From: Diplosphaera chodatii
Taxonomy: Eukaryota; Chlorophyta; Trebouxiophyceae; Prasiolales; Stichococcaceae
NCBI GenBank assembly: GCA_032358165.1
Contig: JAALGY010000051.1
Location: forward strand, 682,001-746,000
DNA: 64,000 nt
Reading direction: 5' to 3'
Numbering within the stretch: position 1 is the stretch's first letter; the number at the start of each line of letters is the position of its first letter. This document shows, piece after piece, positions 47,339 to 58,569 of the stretch. Position numbers and translations under genes: made by a program. The notes beneath the pieces are model-generated. The model did not search any database, had not been told where the DNA came from, and saw nothing but the letters and a program-made list of their open reading frames with translations.

Positions 47339-47967
47339 ATGACTTGGGATGTGGAGATAAAGGAGTATCATGCCATAGCCAACTGGACTTGGGACGCTGG
47401 CGACGACGTGTGCTCCATATGCAGAATGCCCTTTGACGGCTGTCCACCAGACTGCAAGGTGCTCAGCCTCAACAATCTGCCTGTTGGCCTTGCCAACTAA
47501 TGCCGTGCGGCTCTGCCTCTTTAAAGCAGTCTGATCACAGACTGCGACCTGCTCATTCGCTGTGGCTGTCGGGCACCGAATGCTTCAACACTCAGTCTGT
47601 TGCATTGCACAGGTGCCAGGAGATGACGCGCCAGTGGTGTGGGGCACCTGCGGCCATGCCTTCCACCTGCAGTGCATCAACAAGTGCCTGGCCACACAGG
47701 AGGAGCAGCGTTGCCCATTTTGCCGCCGGCCCTGGGAGTTCAAGGTGCTCTGGCAATATCGGAAGGCTTGTCATAGCGTTTCTGGAGAGCCCGTAATCGC
47801 GTGTAGTGCTCTTGCCATTGCGCAGCAGCCTATGTGCATTGGGAAATGCTGTGCAGGTGGCAGAGACGGTGGGCGGCGGTGGCAGTGGGGAGCAGTCAAT
47901 GGATGCAGAGGTGCCCGCTGCCCCGCAGGATGCTGCGGAGGCCACAGAGCCTGCAGCAGCCCAATGA
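47339..47967 (+). CDS. APC11: Anaphase-promoting complex subunit 11 (RING-H2 E3 subunit)
   Basis: Three exons: 47339-47458, 47613-47744, 47857-47967; 363 nt, 120 aa. It starts MTWDVEIKEYHAIANWTWDA. RING-H2 ligands are visible in CSICRMPFDGCPPDC, VWGTCGHAFHLQCINKCLA and RCPFCRRPWEF, with the VPGDDAPVVWG insertion typical of APC11. The intron after PPDCK is at a natural family boundary. APC11 binds the E2 and catalyses ubiquitination of cyclins and securin in the APC/C. The family is usually about 84 aa; here a third exon adds 36 residues rich in Ala, Glu and Gly (EVPAAPQDAAEA). It reads intact. Confidence 0.95.
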
Positions 47968-48196
47968 CCACTTGGCAATCAATGGCTTTATCTGACACCT
48001 GGAAAGTGCCTGCAGACCGAGTCCCCAGGGCACCTTCTTCCACAAACATGCATACAGACTTGCAAGGCTTGGAAAGCAGACAAGTTGAGTGTACACCGCT
48101 GTGGTGTGCTCGTCCGTGACTTTGCTCGTCCTTGACGGTGTGCAGCTTTCAGTGCGCATCACAGCCAGGCCAGCCTGGTCAAACATAATATAGATG

Positions 48197-49631
48197 TTAC
48201 AATAGGACCGCAGGTCTGTCCAATATGTTGTCGACTCCAATATCCTTCACGTCTACATCTGCAAGCATGTCAACAGCGATTGACCCCTTGCCATTGCCAG
48301 CAACGCTGTTGCCCTTGTAGCGCCCGGCACAACCCTGCACCACCACCACGGGTTTTGTGCATGTGAGCCAGAACAACGCACTTTCCTCGATGAATCTGGC
48401 AGGACCTGCAACCAAACGATCTTCAACGTGCTGACCTGGAGGGATATGCCGCTGGAGCCATTACGCTGAACCTGATTGCCTGACACCAGAGGGTCTGCCC
48501 CATCCCGTACTAAAATTCCGTTCAGCTTGTTGCCTGATATGCTGCAGTCCTGAATGCTTCCTCCACCTGTGTTCAAGATGCCGCCTTGTTGGCGCTTTCC
48601 GGACCACGACTGCATTGAACCTGCATAAGCTAGTTGTATAGTGCATGAAACACCGTTACCCCGTTGATAGTAGCTGTCAGCCAAGCACACCACACCTGCC
48701 GAGCCGCCGAGCTCGCTGAAGACAGCAACTCCGTGCCGCTCACAGTCGTGCACGGTGCAGCGTGCAAGCAGCGGGCTGCCACCTTCTATTCCGAGTCCGC
48801 TGCCTGTGCTGCTGCTGATGTCGCAGTCCTGCAAGACGAGATCGCTGCCCTGCACATGTATGCAGTGTGCGTGAGGTGCCTCGCAAAGGATCGTGGTTGG
48901 AAGGAATCGTAATCTGCGGGAGTGTCAACATCTGTTGCTCAGCTATGAGAGCACATCGTGCCAAATGCTGTGCGGAGTGCACTCAGACCCGAGAGCTGCA
49001 ACGTGTAATACCTGTAGGAAGACTGCATAGTTGTTGGCGACAGATGGTGAGCGATGTCGGATGCTCAGGCCAACAATGCTGGCGCTGTGCAGCCCCGAGC
49101 TTTCGATCGCTGACTGGTATGGCTCACTGGTGGACCAGATGAGCGTGACCGGCCCGCCACCATCTGCCACAATGCTCACTTTTCTGCTGATCACCAGGCG
49201 TTCCATGTACCTGAAAGGGGGCAGGCTGAGCATCAGTCTTGAAGACCGATCAAGGCCCGTTGTCTACTGCGTGTCTGCTGCTGATATGCAGGAAGGAGCA
49301 ATTGCACCACGCCAGACAACTGCTCCTACGCACATGCCTGGAGCTACACGGATGGTGGCACCCTCTGGAGCCGCGGCCACCGCCTCACTGATGCTGCCAA
49401 ATGCACCACTGCTGTCCACGTGCAGCACCTGCGACTGTATGCAGAATGTTTGTGCTTCCAGGCAGACGTGTACACAAAATGAGCAGGTGCGTCACAGAAG
49501 CTGTACACTGTGAGAGCAGTGCCGACCTCTTCAGCGGCCTGTGCATGGCTGTGGAACCCTGCTTGCAGCGGCAGCCCCATCGCGACTGCCGCCCATAGAG
49601 CATGTCTTCTTGATGTGTCCACCAGCTTGAT
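48197..49631 (-). CDS. Right-handed parallel beta-helix protein (pectate-lyase-like fold), 5' end unresolved
   Basis: Exons in transcript order: from about 49631, then 49428-49334, 49210-49012, 48849-48436, 48334-48197 (stop TAA at 48197-48199). The entry to the helix is canonical: VLHVDSSGAFGSISEAVAAA, EGATIRVAPGM joined to YMERLVISRKVSIVADGGG. Coils follow, such as LVLQDCDISSSTGSGLGIEG, GGSIQDCSISGNKLNGILVR and SGNQVQRNGSSGISLQ, ending in YKGNSVAGNGKGS. This is the beta-helix module of FBXO11-type and related carbohydrate-binding proteins. The upstream segment (SRRHALWAAVAMGLPLQ) could be the end of an F-box-like N-terminus, but neither a start codon nor an F-box was found. The gene may extend beyond 49.9 kb. 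Confidence 0.65.
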
Positions 49632-52341
49632 CTGCAGCCATGCACATCAAACATCAACAGCAATACGGGCTGCTTGCACCTATGCTTGGCATGCCGTGTG
49701 CCAAGCTGCATGCATAGCCCAGGATCATATTGCGCGCCTGCGCAGGATCTGCAGCAGCTCTGCACGCCTTTACGTTCCGTTGTTGAGGCCTACGAGGACC
49801 GGCATCAAGCTGACACCGCACTGGCGGCTCACGGTGTACAGCAGACTGCGCATGGCGCTGATCAGATAGCACGCGCATGGACGCCATGTCACGGCGATTC
49901 CGGCATGCGATTCAGGAAGAACGTGTGAGCGTTCTTGAGCAGCGAAGCGTGCTGCTGTGGGCTGAACGTGGGCAGATCATCGCGTCATGCAAGTGGCGCC
50001 ACACAAACTGCAATGCTGCCCACCTCCATTTATCGACCTTTACGTTCTGGAAGAGTGCATGTATTGTACCAACACGGATGTTTGGGTGACCTCTTGGTGC
50101 GGCTGCAAACCAGAAACGAAACGTGTCCCGCTGGGCTCATGCACAGACAGAGGCCAATGGCCGCCGGATGGCCCGCCGTCTGGGACGGACGGCCGGAACC
50201 ATTTGATCACACGTGCCCACGGATTCATTGCAGATCGGCGTTTGCTCGCAGCGTTCAACACGGCAAACGTGCGTACACAGCTTTTTGGATCCATCTGCTG
50301 CATTCGCGGCCATGTGTTACGTCTCAGTCGGTGCTTAAGCATTCAATGCATGCATTGCCACATGGCGGATGGTCCAGCTGTGCATCAACGCACAGTCCAA
50401 AGCATCTGCAAAGGCTTGAATTCCGTTGTCGTGCGCTCAACGTCCGCACAGACTGCCTAGGTCTGAATAGCCGTGTGGCCAGAGGCCAGGTACGGTACCG
50501 CGCGGCAGCCAGCATGTGCAATCACGCCCGCCCCCGTTACAAGCACGTCTTCCTCTCAATTGTCGCTTGTCAGACGCCTTGTCTGGTTGCTTCGCAGGAT
50601 CAGGCAGCCCAGGATGGTCGAAGGCGCGCATGCACCGCGGCAGTGCTCCTGAGCGTTGTGCTGGTGAGCAAACCGTTCACATGCGAGCAGAGTTGTGCAC
50701 TGTTTAAGCTGCTCCCTACGCTTGCCGTCAACACATGGCATCGCCGGGGTGGTGAGTGTAGGCTCCACCTGGTGCAGGTGCTGCAGCCGGTGTTGCCATC
50801 CGCTGCTGCAGACCGCAGCGCCGGCGACAGCTCGCCCGGCAGCGTCCCTGAGGACCTGCGGTCGACAGGTGACAGCGTGCACCACAAGCACGAGCACTGA
50901 TTGGCTGCCTCGGCTGGGTCTCGGACACACAGGCGTGAGCAGAAACACAGGCGTGCGCATCGTCAGCCTGCAAGTCACCAGCCACCAGGCGCTGGCATGG
51001 AGGAGACGGACACCTGCCGCTTCCTCAGTGCGGCAGGCTGCCACCGTGAAGTTCTGACGGTGCTGCATGCACTGACACGCAGACGCGCGAGGACCGAGCC
51101 TGGGGCAGCTGCTGCGTGGCCCAAAGACGGAGGAGATCACGCGCTGCACACGAAAGTGCATGCCAGCATGCATCCGTGGCGGTGAAGGCAAGATTCTGCG
51201 GCAACATGCAAGCACTGTGCTGGGCCTGTGCTGCACAATGCAAGGGTGATGCGGCCTTTGCACCGTGGCCTAGCGTTCACCATGCATCTGCAGGTGCTCC
51301 AGGGCTGGGACCTCTGACCGTGAGGAAGGACCTAGTGAAGTTCAAAGATGGCTTCAGAACGAGGGCGTATTGTTTGAGCGAGTGCACGCAGGTTTGTGCA
51401 GCATCTATCACTGGTATACCAGCTGCTGCAGTCGGTGACAAGTAACACATTGTAGCTTGTAGTCCCAGCATCCAAGATTGTGTGCTTCTGCGCAAAATTG
51501 CTGCATCTGCCGTTTCAGCGCTGGTGTCAGTGAATTGATTGCATGAAGGCCGGGTTGGAAGCAGTAGGTTATGCTTGATAGTTACTTTATGTAGGTTACA
51601 TAGTCAGTGGCATTGCCAGCTGACACTTTCTGGAAGTGACACAATGCAAGACGAGCGCCTTGCAACCAACAAAATTGATATAGATCGTGCCTCAGCAATA
51701 AAGTCTTGCTTGTCAATGGCGCCAAACTGATAAACCCAAATGCAGTGTGGCAAACCCCTCAGCTTTTGCCCATCTCACCCTCTCGTCCCGATATATACTT
51801 TGATCAAAATGCTGCAGGACTCAAATGTCTGATGCAGTCAGGTGCAAGCTATGCAGCCGGCAGCTCCGAAACTGAGGTGAGTGCCGATTATTAAGTAAGA
51901 ATACGTGCTGTGCTCCCTGCCTGCTGCAGCCACCAGCACCAGCTATCTGCCCTGCAACCGAGCTCAGTCCCCCCCACACCGATGGCAGACAGCTGAAATG
52001 GGCTACGATGCCACAGCTCTGAAAACAAATTGTGTGCACACTACTTGCGCGCTGCTGTTGCACAGGCACCGGGCACAGTTGTGCACCCATGTGCCCGGTG
52101 CAGCACTGCGCTAACAGCTTTGATCTACATTCCGGCAAGGTCCAGGATTCCCGAACTCCTCCTGCTGCCGCTGCAGTCCGTACTTCTGCTGATGGACCAA
52201 GCAGCCGTTGCTCCGCAGCCCACTGTCCTTCGGACTCCTTGTGCTGGAGAGGCTGCACCAACTGCGCTGGTGCTGCAGCGGACATGGCTGTTGCTGTGGA
52301 GCCATGCTCGCGGCGCCAGCGGCCATGACAGCGCGCCACCC
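49632..52341. other. Long stretch without a recognised gene
   Basis: It may contain the 5' exons of the beta-helix gene (for example FSPQQHASLLKNAHTFFLNR near 49960-49890 on the minus strand). A 321-codon + frame (49935-50900) ends in PGSVPEDLRSTGD after an acceptor-like CAG; it has no family motif. The part from 51.4 to 51.9 kb is AT-richer and looks non-coding. Confidence 0.3.
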
Positions 52342-55300
52342 TCAGGCCTCCATAGCCACGGCACTGCCGGCGGGCCTGGGGCCTGGGGCGGCGGCAGCAG
52401 CAATGGCCCGCTTCAGGTGCCAGTACCGGGTGTACAGGGGCCGCAGCGCCTCCTTGTCGGCGCGGCCCGGGGCCCGCCCAGTGCTGGCCTGTAGGAGGAT
52501 GATGCACGGAATAAGTGTGGCATTCAACCAGCATGTGCCAGCACATGCACGTGTGCTGTGGCAGAACGTTCCTGCGGCAGATTGCACCGCTTCAAGACAA
52601 CTACAGCAGTCAGCAGCTTGCGCTGCCTGAACTCAACACTATGTATCGCACCTGGAAATCTGAATCGAGCTGGTGTAATTGCTGTTTGAGCAATGCCTTC
52701 TCCCTCAAGAGCTGCATAGTCGCGGCTGTCAGGCCGCCCTGGGGCGGTGCATCGTAGGCCACATGCTCCGCGGGCATCTGCAGCAGGCTGTCCCCGCCGC
52801 CGCCCAGGTCGCCGAAGGTCTGTCCGTCCATTGCGTCATCATCCAGATCGCCATTCAGCAGCTGCTCCAGCAGCACGGCGTCATCGGCGACCTGCTGCAG
52901 GGGGGCTGCCGTGCCATACTCGGTGGCGGCGGCGCAGGTGCGCTCAGCATCCGCCAGTGCCTCGTCTCCCGACCCTGCACACGCGGAATATGCAGGGCTT
53001 AGGCATAATGCACCTGTGCTGGGACCTGGTCATACCTATCTGAGATCGACCAGGGAACAGGATCAGGATCAGGATCATGGATCATGTTGAGGCTTCGCAA
53101 GGTGCTGTGCAGCACTGTGGTGATGGTGCAAGCCTGTATGGCACTCTGGCAATGATTGCAAGACGACAGCTTCTAGACAACGCACCGCCATCGGAGCCGG
53201 CAGAGGAGGAGTCGCCGTCCGACATGGCTGCCCAGCCGCCGGGCACGCTGGTGGGGCTGAGGCTGCCATGCGCCTTCCTGCAGACTGCATCATTCGCCTC
53301 CATGTCGTCAGCACCTGCAGTGGGTGACACCAGTCCTTCGAGTTGCATGTCCACTCCGCACCTTCGTGTGCTGCACAGTGTACCAGTTGTTGCGCTGCAC
53401 AATGTACCAGTTGGTTCCACCAGTGCTAACAGCCATCATATCCAGAATGGTCAAGTGTCCCGGCGCTCACCTGCTGGGCTGCTGTTGACGTCTGCTGCCG
53501 CTTCTGCCAGTGGCCGGCGCACAGGGGAGTTCTCGGGGGAGCTGTCTGGGCTGGTGGCGAAGAAGCTGCGCGGCGGCGTGGCTGTGCCTGTACACCAAGG
53601 GCAGCAACACCGTCAGACCTGCGATGTTGTCATGGATGATGAGAGCTGTGTGCTGATGGCAATGCAGAGAATGCACTTGCACTGAGCCCGCAGTGGACCG
53701 CGACGCACCTGGCTGCTCCGCAAAGAGTGCACAGGTGGAGCTGAACAGAAGGTCTGCGACTGCTGCCTCCAGCGCTGCAGAGGACAGAGGGGTGATGTCA
53801 GTCGTCAAACGCTTGAAAGGATGGCCTACGCTCTTGCAGGAACACTGCAGTCCGTGTGTACGTCACATATGTACTGCACCCTGCCAGACAGGTCAGCAAT
53901 GTTTCGTAGTCACAATCACAAGCCGAATTCAAGAGATGAGCGGGGAGGAAGCTGCACCTGCATCAGTGCCCGGCCCGGCGTCGGTGTCAGAGCTGGCGTC
54001 CGAGCCGCTGTCCGGCAGGTCGTCGATGCTGTGCGCGGTCACGCCGCAGTTGGCGCCGGCGCACAGCACCCTCAGCGGGGCCAGCTGCCGGCCGCTGGGC
54101 TGCCGGCTGCTGTCAGCCGCCAGCGTGCGGCCGGGGTCTGCTGCCACGGCCGCCGCCGCTGCTGTGGTTGCCGGACCGCTGGCTGCGGACGGCGCGGCTG
54201 CGTCGGGTGCTGGCACTGTGGGCGGCACAATGGCCCGCTTGCGCGCCACGAACAGCGTGCGGTACTCGCGGATCATGTGCTCCACGCACACTGCAATGAG
54301 GCCCTTGTCCTGATGCGCGAAACCGAAAGCAGATGTGAGTACTTCAAAAACGTCACAGCAGCACCTGCAGCACTCCCTCTGCATGTGCACGTGCAATGCT
54401 TTCACACACATGTACATGACCGCTAGCTGTACGCCATGGTGGCCACAAGGGCGATGCAAAGGGGAAAATCAGCCTGAAATTGCTTATCACACGCACATCG
54501 GCGGGCGCCATGACGGAGCAGCCGGCGGGGCGCAGCAGCAGGGGCGCGAAGATGCGGGCCAGCTCCTGCCGCTCCCGGCACGCGTTCGCCTGGTTGAGGC
54601 AGTAGTGGTGCAGGAACTGCACAGCAAGCAACAGGCAAACGGTTGTCACACGCCGCAGGCCAGAAGAGCGGCAGAGCGCACACCCAAAAATGCTGACGAA
54701 TTTGCCAGCAGCAGTGTCACCCCATACAATCCCAAACCAGATGCATGCCATGACTGCCCTGACCTGCCGCACCCCAGACCCTCACCTCCATGAGCGGGAA
54801 CAGCACTTGCAGCACGCAGTGCTCGCACTGGCGCAGCAGGCTGTGCAGCGCCGCGACCTGCGAGTCCTTGTCCGCGTGCGCCGTCTGCGTGGCGAGTGCA
54901 GCGTCGTACAGCCGCGGCGGCACCACTGGTTCCGGCAGGCTGGCGATCCAGAGCTTCAGAATGCCTGCCACCTGCGCGGAGTGGTGGCATCCTCGTCAGC
55001 AGCTCCAGCTGGCACACCTGCCCCGCACCGCTCGATGTATGGAGGTGCCAACATGGTCGAACATGTCAACATGACGGAGTGTGAAACACAAGCTATGCGA
55101 AAAGGGAGACCTACCGCGTGCAGGTCTTTGCTGGTGCTGGGCAGGACCTTCAGTGCATCCTGGCCGCTGTCGTAGAGCCGCTTGCACAGGAGCACCTTGC
55201 GGCCGCTGTTCTGGCCGTCCGCCTCGTCTGCCGTTGCGGGGGCGCAGTCCTTGCCTGCGAGCTCACCGCTGTCGCCGCCGCTGCTGAGGCTGCCGACCGA

Positions 55301-55774
55301 GTCGCCGCTGCAGGAGAGCTCGGAGCTGCTGCCGCAGCTGCCACTACGCTGGGTGCATGATCGGCCCACGGGGTGCGGGCGGAACAGGCCTGGCGTGGTG
55401 AGCGCCTTGAGCGACAGCAGCCGCAGGGTGTCCCAGAACACGGGCGGCAGGCCGCCGCCCTCTGCATACACGTCCTGCACCCGGCAACACATGAATGTGT
55501 TTTGGCGGGAGAGCGTAGGGGCGGTTTCCACGGGCTGGCCGGCGCACAAGGACCTAGCCTTGAGCAACAGGAGCTGTGCTCGGCGTTGTGCTGGGTGTGG
55601 GCCGCCCAGCTTCACAACGCACTGCGCCCCCTTGGTGCGGAGCGAATCCGGTGCCTTTTGGATAGACGCCCGCTTTTGCAGCCAAACACGACGCGCCGGT
55701 GCGGCGACTGTCTCCATCGCCAGGCTGCCCCCTCCAATGGCCGCTGAGCGGACGTTGAGCATGTCGGGAGCCAT
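52342..55774 (-). CDS. RhoGAP-domain protein with FAM13-like C-terminal motif
   Basis: ATG at 55774 (MAPDMLNVRSAAIGGG), stop at 52342-52344. The N-terminal RhoGAP domain is split by introns: YAEGGGLPPVFWDTLRLLSL, then LTTPGLFRPH (the eGlFR.sG region, lacking the usual Arg-x-Ser-Gly spacing), a 50-residue Ser/Gly insertion, LYDSGQDALKVLPSTSKDL, KLWIASLPEPVVPPRLYDAA (the LkxwLreLPePl motif), QVLFPLMEV, HYCLNQANACRERQELARIF and APLLLRPAG. Disordered Ser/Ala/Asp-rich regions follow. The C-terminus has EKALLKQQLHQLDSDFQ joined to GRADKEALRPLYTRYWHLKR, the hallmark of the FAM13 family. It would stimulate GTP hydrolysis on Rho-family GTPases if the arginine finger is kept; the expected finger is FRPH at the position of GifR. 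Exon edges are approximate. Confidence 0.75.
53056..53086 (+). repeat. Short GATCAG/GATCAT tandem repeat
   Basis: ggatcag repeats about three times, then catggatcatg. It is probably within an intron of the RhoGAP gene. Confidence 0.6.
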
Positions 55775-56465
55775 GTATACTAAGCAGATCAGCGACAAGG
55801 AGATGTGTGGTCGGCACCTCCAGACATCGTCCGAATACCGGCATCACGCGGCTCTTCTTCGCCCCGCCAGCCCGTTTCATGGATAACGCTGGCATGCAAG
55901 GTCGACTGGTGGCCTCTCGCTCCGTTTGCCGTGCTGCGCAACCTCTGCCTTACTCACTGTGAGTTGTGCTGTAGCTTGCACCTCGCCGACGGGGCGCAAA
56001 CACAGTGCCCGCCGTCGATGGGTCCTCCAGCTCAATTGAAGTCGGTTGGGTCGTTGCGCTGAGACTGCAACTGGTTTCCAAGTCGCGATGTTACGGATGA
56101 GGGCGCAGCACCTGGGGGCCACAGGCTACAGGTGGTACTGAGATCCGCTGCTGAGGTGGCAAAAGCGATTGCTTGGCGGACGTCCAAGATATGTCATGGA
56201 CCGCGGTAGGGTCAGCTGCGGATCTGTAGGCTTCGTTGAACGGCTCTCGTATGTTTCACGATATCCCTGCGGGCAGGATGCAGCGCGAGGTGGCCGCTGC
56301 GCAACTCGATCAAGCACTGATCCTTGTTCCGGTGTGGCAGGACGCAGTACGCATGAGGGTCTCGCACGGCTTGCCGCGCATATGACCACCATGCAGCGGA
56401 TTACCCGATTCACATGCAGCACCCATCCGTCCAATTTGCGGCCGCAGTCAGCATGTCCAGGACTG
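55775..56465. promoter_or_regulatory. Divergent spacer between RhoGAP gene and DedA-like gene
   Basis: 691 bases between the two starts on opposite strands. Open frames here have no recognisable motif. Confidence 0.35.
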
Positions 56466-58022
56466 ATGCATGGCGGCGGCATCCAGCGGCTGGCACACAT
56501 CAGGCTGGTGAGGCCCTGTCATCGTGGCCAAGGACGCCTGCAGAGGCGACGGGACGGCCTGAGGTCAGGGTGCTGCACTGCTAGTGCCGCAGCATCATCG
56601 CTGCTCACAGCCGTGCAGGTGACGGCAGCTTGTGAGGCACCCACTCTGAAGCGCATTATCGCGTGCAGGACTCCCAGGGCTCTCTGCCAAGCCTCTGTCA
56701 CTCCTCACATTGCTTGACAGCTCAGCGGTACATCAATAGGTCACTACAAACTTGTATGCAGTGCTGGTGTAGGGGGGCGCATCGAGCATTGCTGCATATC
56801 TGGAAACCGCAAACCCATTCTTGTACCTGATCTACATGCTGGCGGCTGGCGTGGGCCTTCCAGTGAGCATTGAGCATGTCTTGATGCTTGCAGCGCACGA
56901 ACACCAGTCGTGTGCTAGGAACCTGTCAGATGCTCAGAGGCCGGATGTGAATCGATGCTGCATCTGCTGCTTTGACCAATGCAGTCTTTCACACAGTGCA
57001 GTGAGGATGCGTTGGTGGTGTGGGTTGGGCAAGGCATCTTCTTGGGCAGGTATGGGGGCGCTCCCGGCATTGCGCAGGTAGGCCTTGGAATCTTGTCCAT
57101 GCCCTGCATGCTGGCGTACACATACATATATATACATATGCTGGCGTATACATGTGCTGCGGCACCGCACCAGCATCTGATAACCTGTACAAACCAACAC
57201 ACCGTGCATGACCATCCTGGCAGGTGCTGGCGATCGTGTACCTCGGCGTCACGGTCAGCGATATGGTCACATTCTATGTGGGCGTTGCGCTGCGGCGCGG
57301 CTTCTTTAAATCCCTGAAGAACAACCTATTCAGGTTGGTTGTCTGTTGAGCACAAATGTCCCTTTGTGTGGCCCTGCCTTCACCAAGGTATATGCCCTGA
57401 ACAGCCTGCTGCCTGTAGCCACCATGTTCTTGCTCCTCTCAGACCGAGCACCTGCCATGCAGGGATCCAGCGGCAGTGGAGAGGGCGGAACACGCAGTGC
57501 AGACGTGGAGCAAGTTTGTGGGTGAGTCACTTGTTGCAGAGGTTGTGTGCACTTTTATAGCTCCTCGAGCGCAGACTGCTGACTGAGCGCATGCTTGCAC
57601 GCTGCAGGGCTGGTGCAGCGGTTCTCGCTGGGCTTCCGCGGCCCGATCTGCCTGTTCGCCGGCTTTCTGGGCGTGGAGCCCCCAGTATTCGGTGCTGGCG
57701 TTGCCATTGGAACATTCGGTACAATGGCGTTGCAAATCACGGCGGTAGGCAAGCAAAGTTGCCTGTAGAGCGTGCAGCTGTTGAGCGCGCTCGGGCTGAT
57801 TTCTGACTGGAGATGTTCATCTTGTCATGGTCCTGTCCTTCCGGTGTGCAGGGATACTTCCTACGCCATACGAATGCATACCTGGCAGCACTAGCCTTGG
57901 TGACCGGGCCAAACGCCTTCGGCCACCTGGTGGGACCCATACTCACGGCACTTGGGATGTGGAATGCATCAAAACACAGAGGCACCACACCTGACAGCCC
58001 TGCAGATGCTGCCCCGTCATAG
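56466..58022 (+). CDS. DedA/VTT-domain (SNARE-associated Golgi-type) membrane protein, likely organelle-targeted
   Basis: Seven exons: 56466-56618, 56773-56862, 56997-57077, 57224-57333, 57463-57521, 57608-57744, 57852-58022; 801 nt, 266 aa, phases closed. Residues 1-51 are Arg/Gly/Ser-rich with almost no acidic residues (IQRLAHIRLVRPCHRGQGRL), like a plastid or mitochondrial transit peptide. The VTT core follows: FLYLIYMLAAGVGLPCSEDA (the GlPlPEd motif), VYLGVTVSDMVTFYVGVALR (lGd...Y.iG), ERAEHAVQTWSKFVGLVQRF, GFRGPICLFAGFLGVEPPVF (r..pg.r......aG...m....F) and MALQITAVGYFLRHTN. DedA/VTT proteins include lipid scramblases and undecaprenyl-phosphate flippases; the substrate here is unknown. 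The first-exon choice rests on frame and composition. Confidence 0.85.
57110..57150 (+). repeat. Imperfect CATA/TATA-rich microsatellite in an intron
   Basis: acacatacatatatatacatatg is flanked by two copies of atgctggcgta. It lies inside intron 3 of the DedA-like gene. Confidence 0.7.
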
Positions 58023-58443
58023 CCAAACCAGAGTCCACCCATCCAGGAAGCACTAGGGTGTTACGTGTGTCGATCACATGTTTATGTACGTACATTGGCT
58101 TGTGGTGCTGCTTCAGCGAGGCCCGTGTGGGTCTGAACCGCCCTGACGAGGGTCACACTACCCCGAAATCAGATGGCAATCCCTAGATGCAAGCTGATCC
58201 CTGTTCCCTCAAAACTTGCAAATGTGTACATGTGTATGAGTCCCATACTGTACATAGCATTGTGCATGCTGCAGCAACAGCAAAACAAATGTGCAGTTGC
58301 CCAGCTGATGCTGCCACAGTGGCACCACGCATGCTACCGTGCTGCACAGGTCCAGCATCCCACCCGCTCGGCTGACCCAATGTCCCGACAGCTCGTTGTC
58401 CGTCAACCTGTACCGCTGGACGCCTGACAGCAGTCTGCCGCTG
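58023..58443. other. Convergent 3' region
   Basis: 421 bases between the DedA-like gene (+) and the small acidic protein gene (-). No coding signal was seen. Confidence 0.5.
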
Positions 58444-58569
58444 TTACCGGCCCAGCTTCATGTCGTCCTCGTCAAACACGTCGCCGAAGCTGTTGAAGAA
58501 GTCCGCGTCCACCTTCTTCTCCTGGCTGGGGCCGGGGCCCTCAACATCCAGACCCTCAAACCCGTCCAT
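58444..58569 (-). CDS. SMAP1-like small acidic protein
   Basis: A 41-residue frame from MDGFEGLDVEGPGPSQEKK to stop TAA at 58444-58446. It contains DADFFNSFGDVFDEDDM, an acidic Phe/Asp-rich segment like the F/D region of Arabidopsis SMALL ACIDIC PROTEIN 1 (SMAP1), a 62-aa protein linked to auxin/2,4-D response. An acceptor-like CCGCAG immediately precedes GAT-ATG, so this may be the second exon of a slightly longer protein; the same frame stays open upstream to 58743 with a poorly conserved-looking leader. The motif is short, so the name is tentative. Confidence 0.5.
   Translation of the reverse strand: MDGFEGLDVEGPGPSQEKKVDADFFNSFGDVFDEDDMKLGR

Noticed and set aside
49935..50900. 321-codon open frame on the + strand
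   Set aside because: Rich in Cys, His and Arg with no domain, no support from splice context and no motif; typical of random open reading in this composition. Only its last 40 codons look protein-like.
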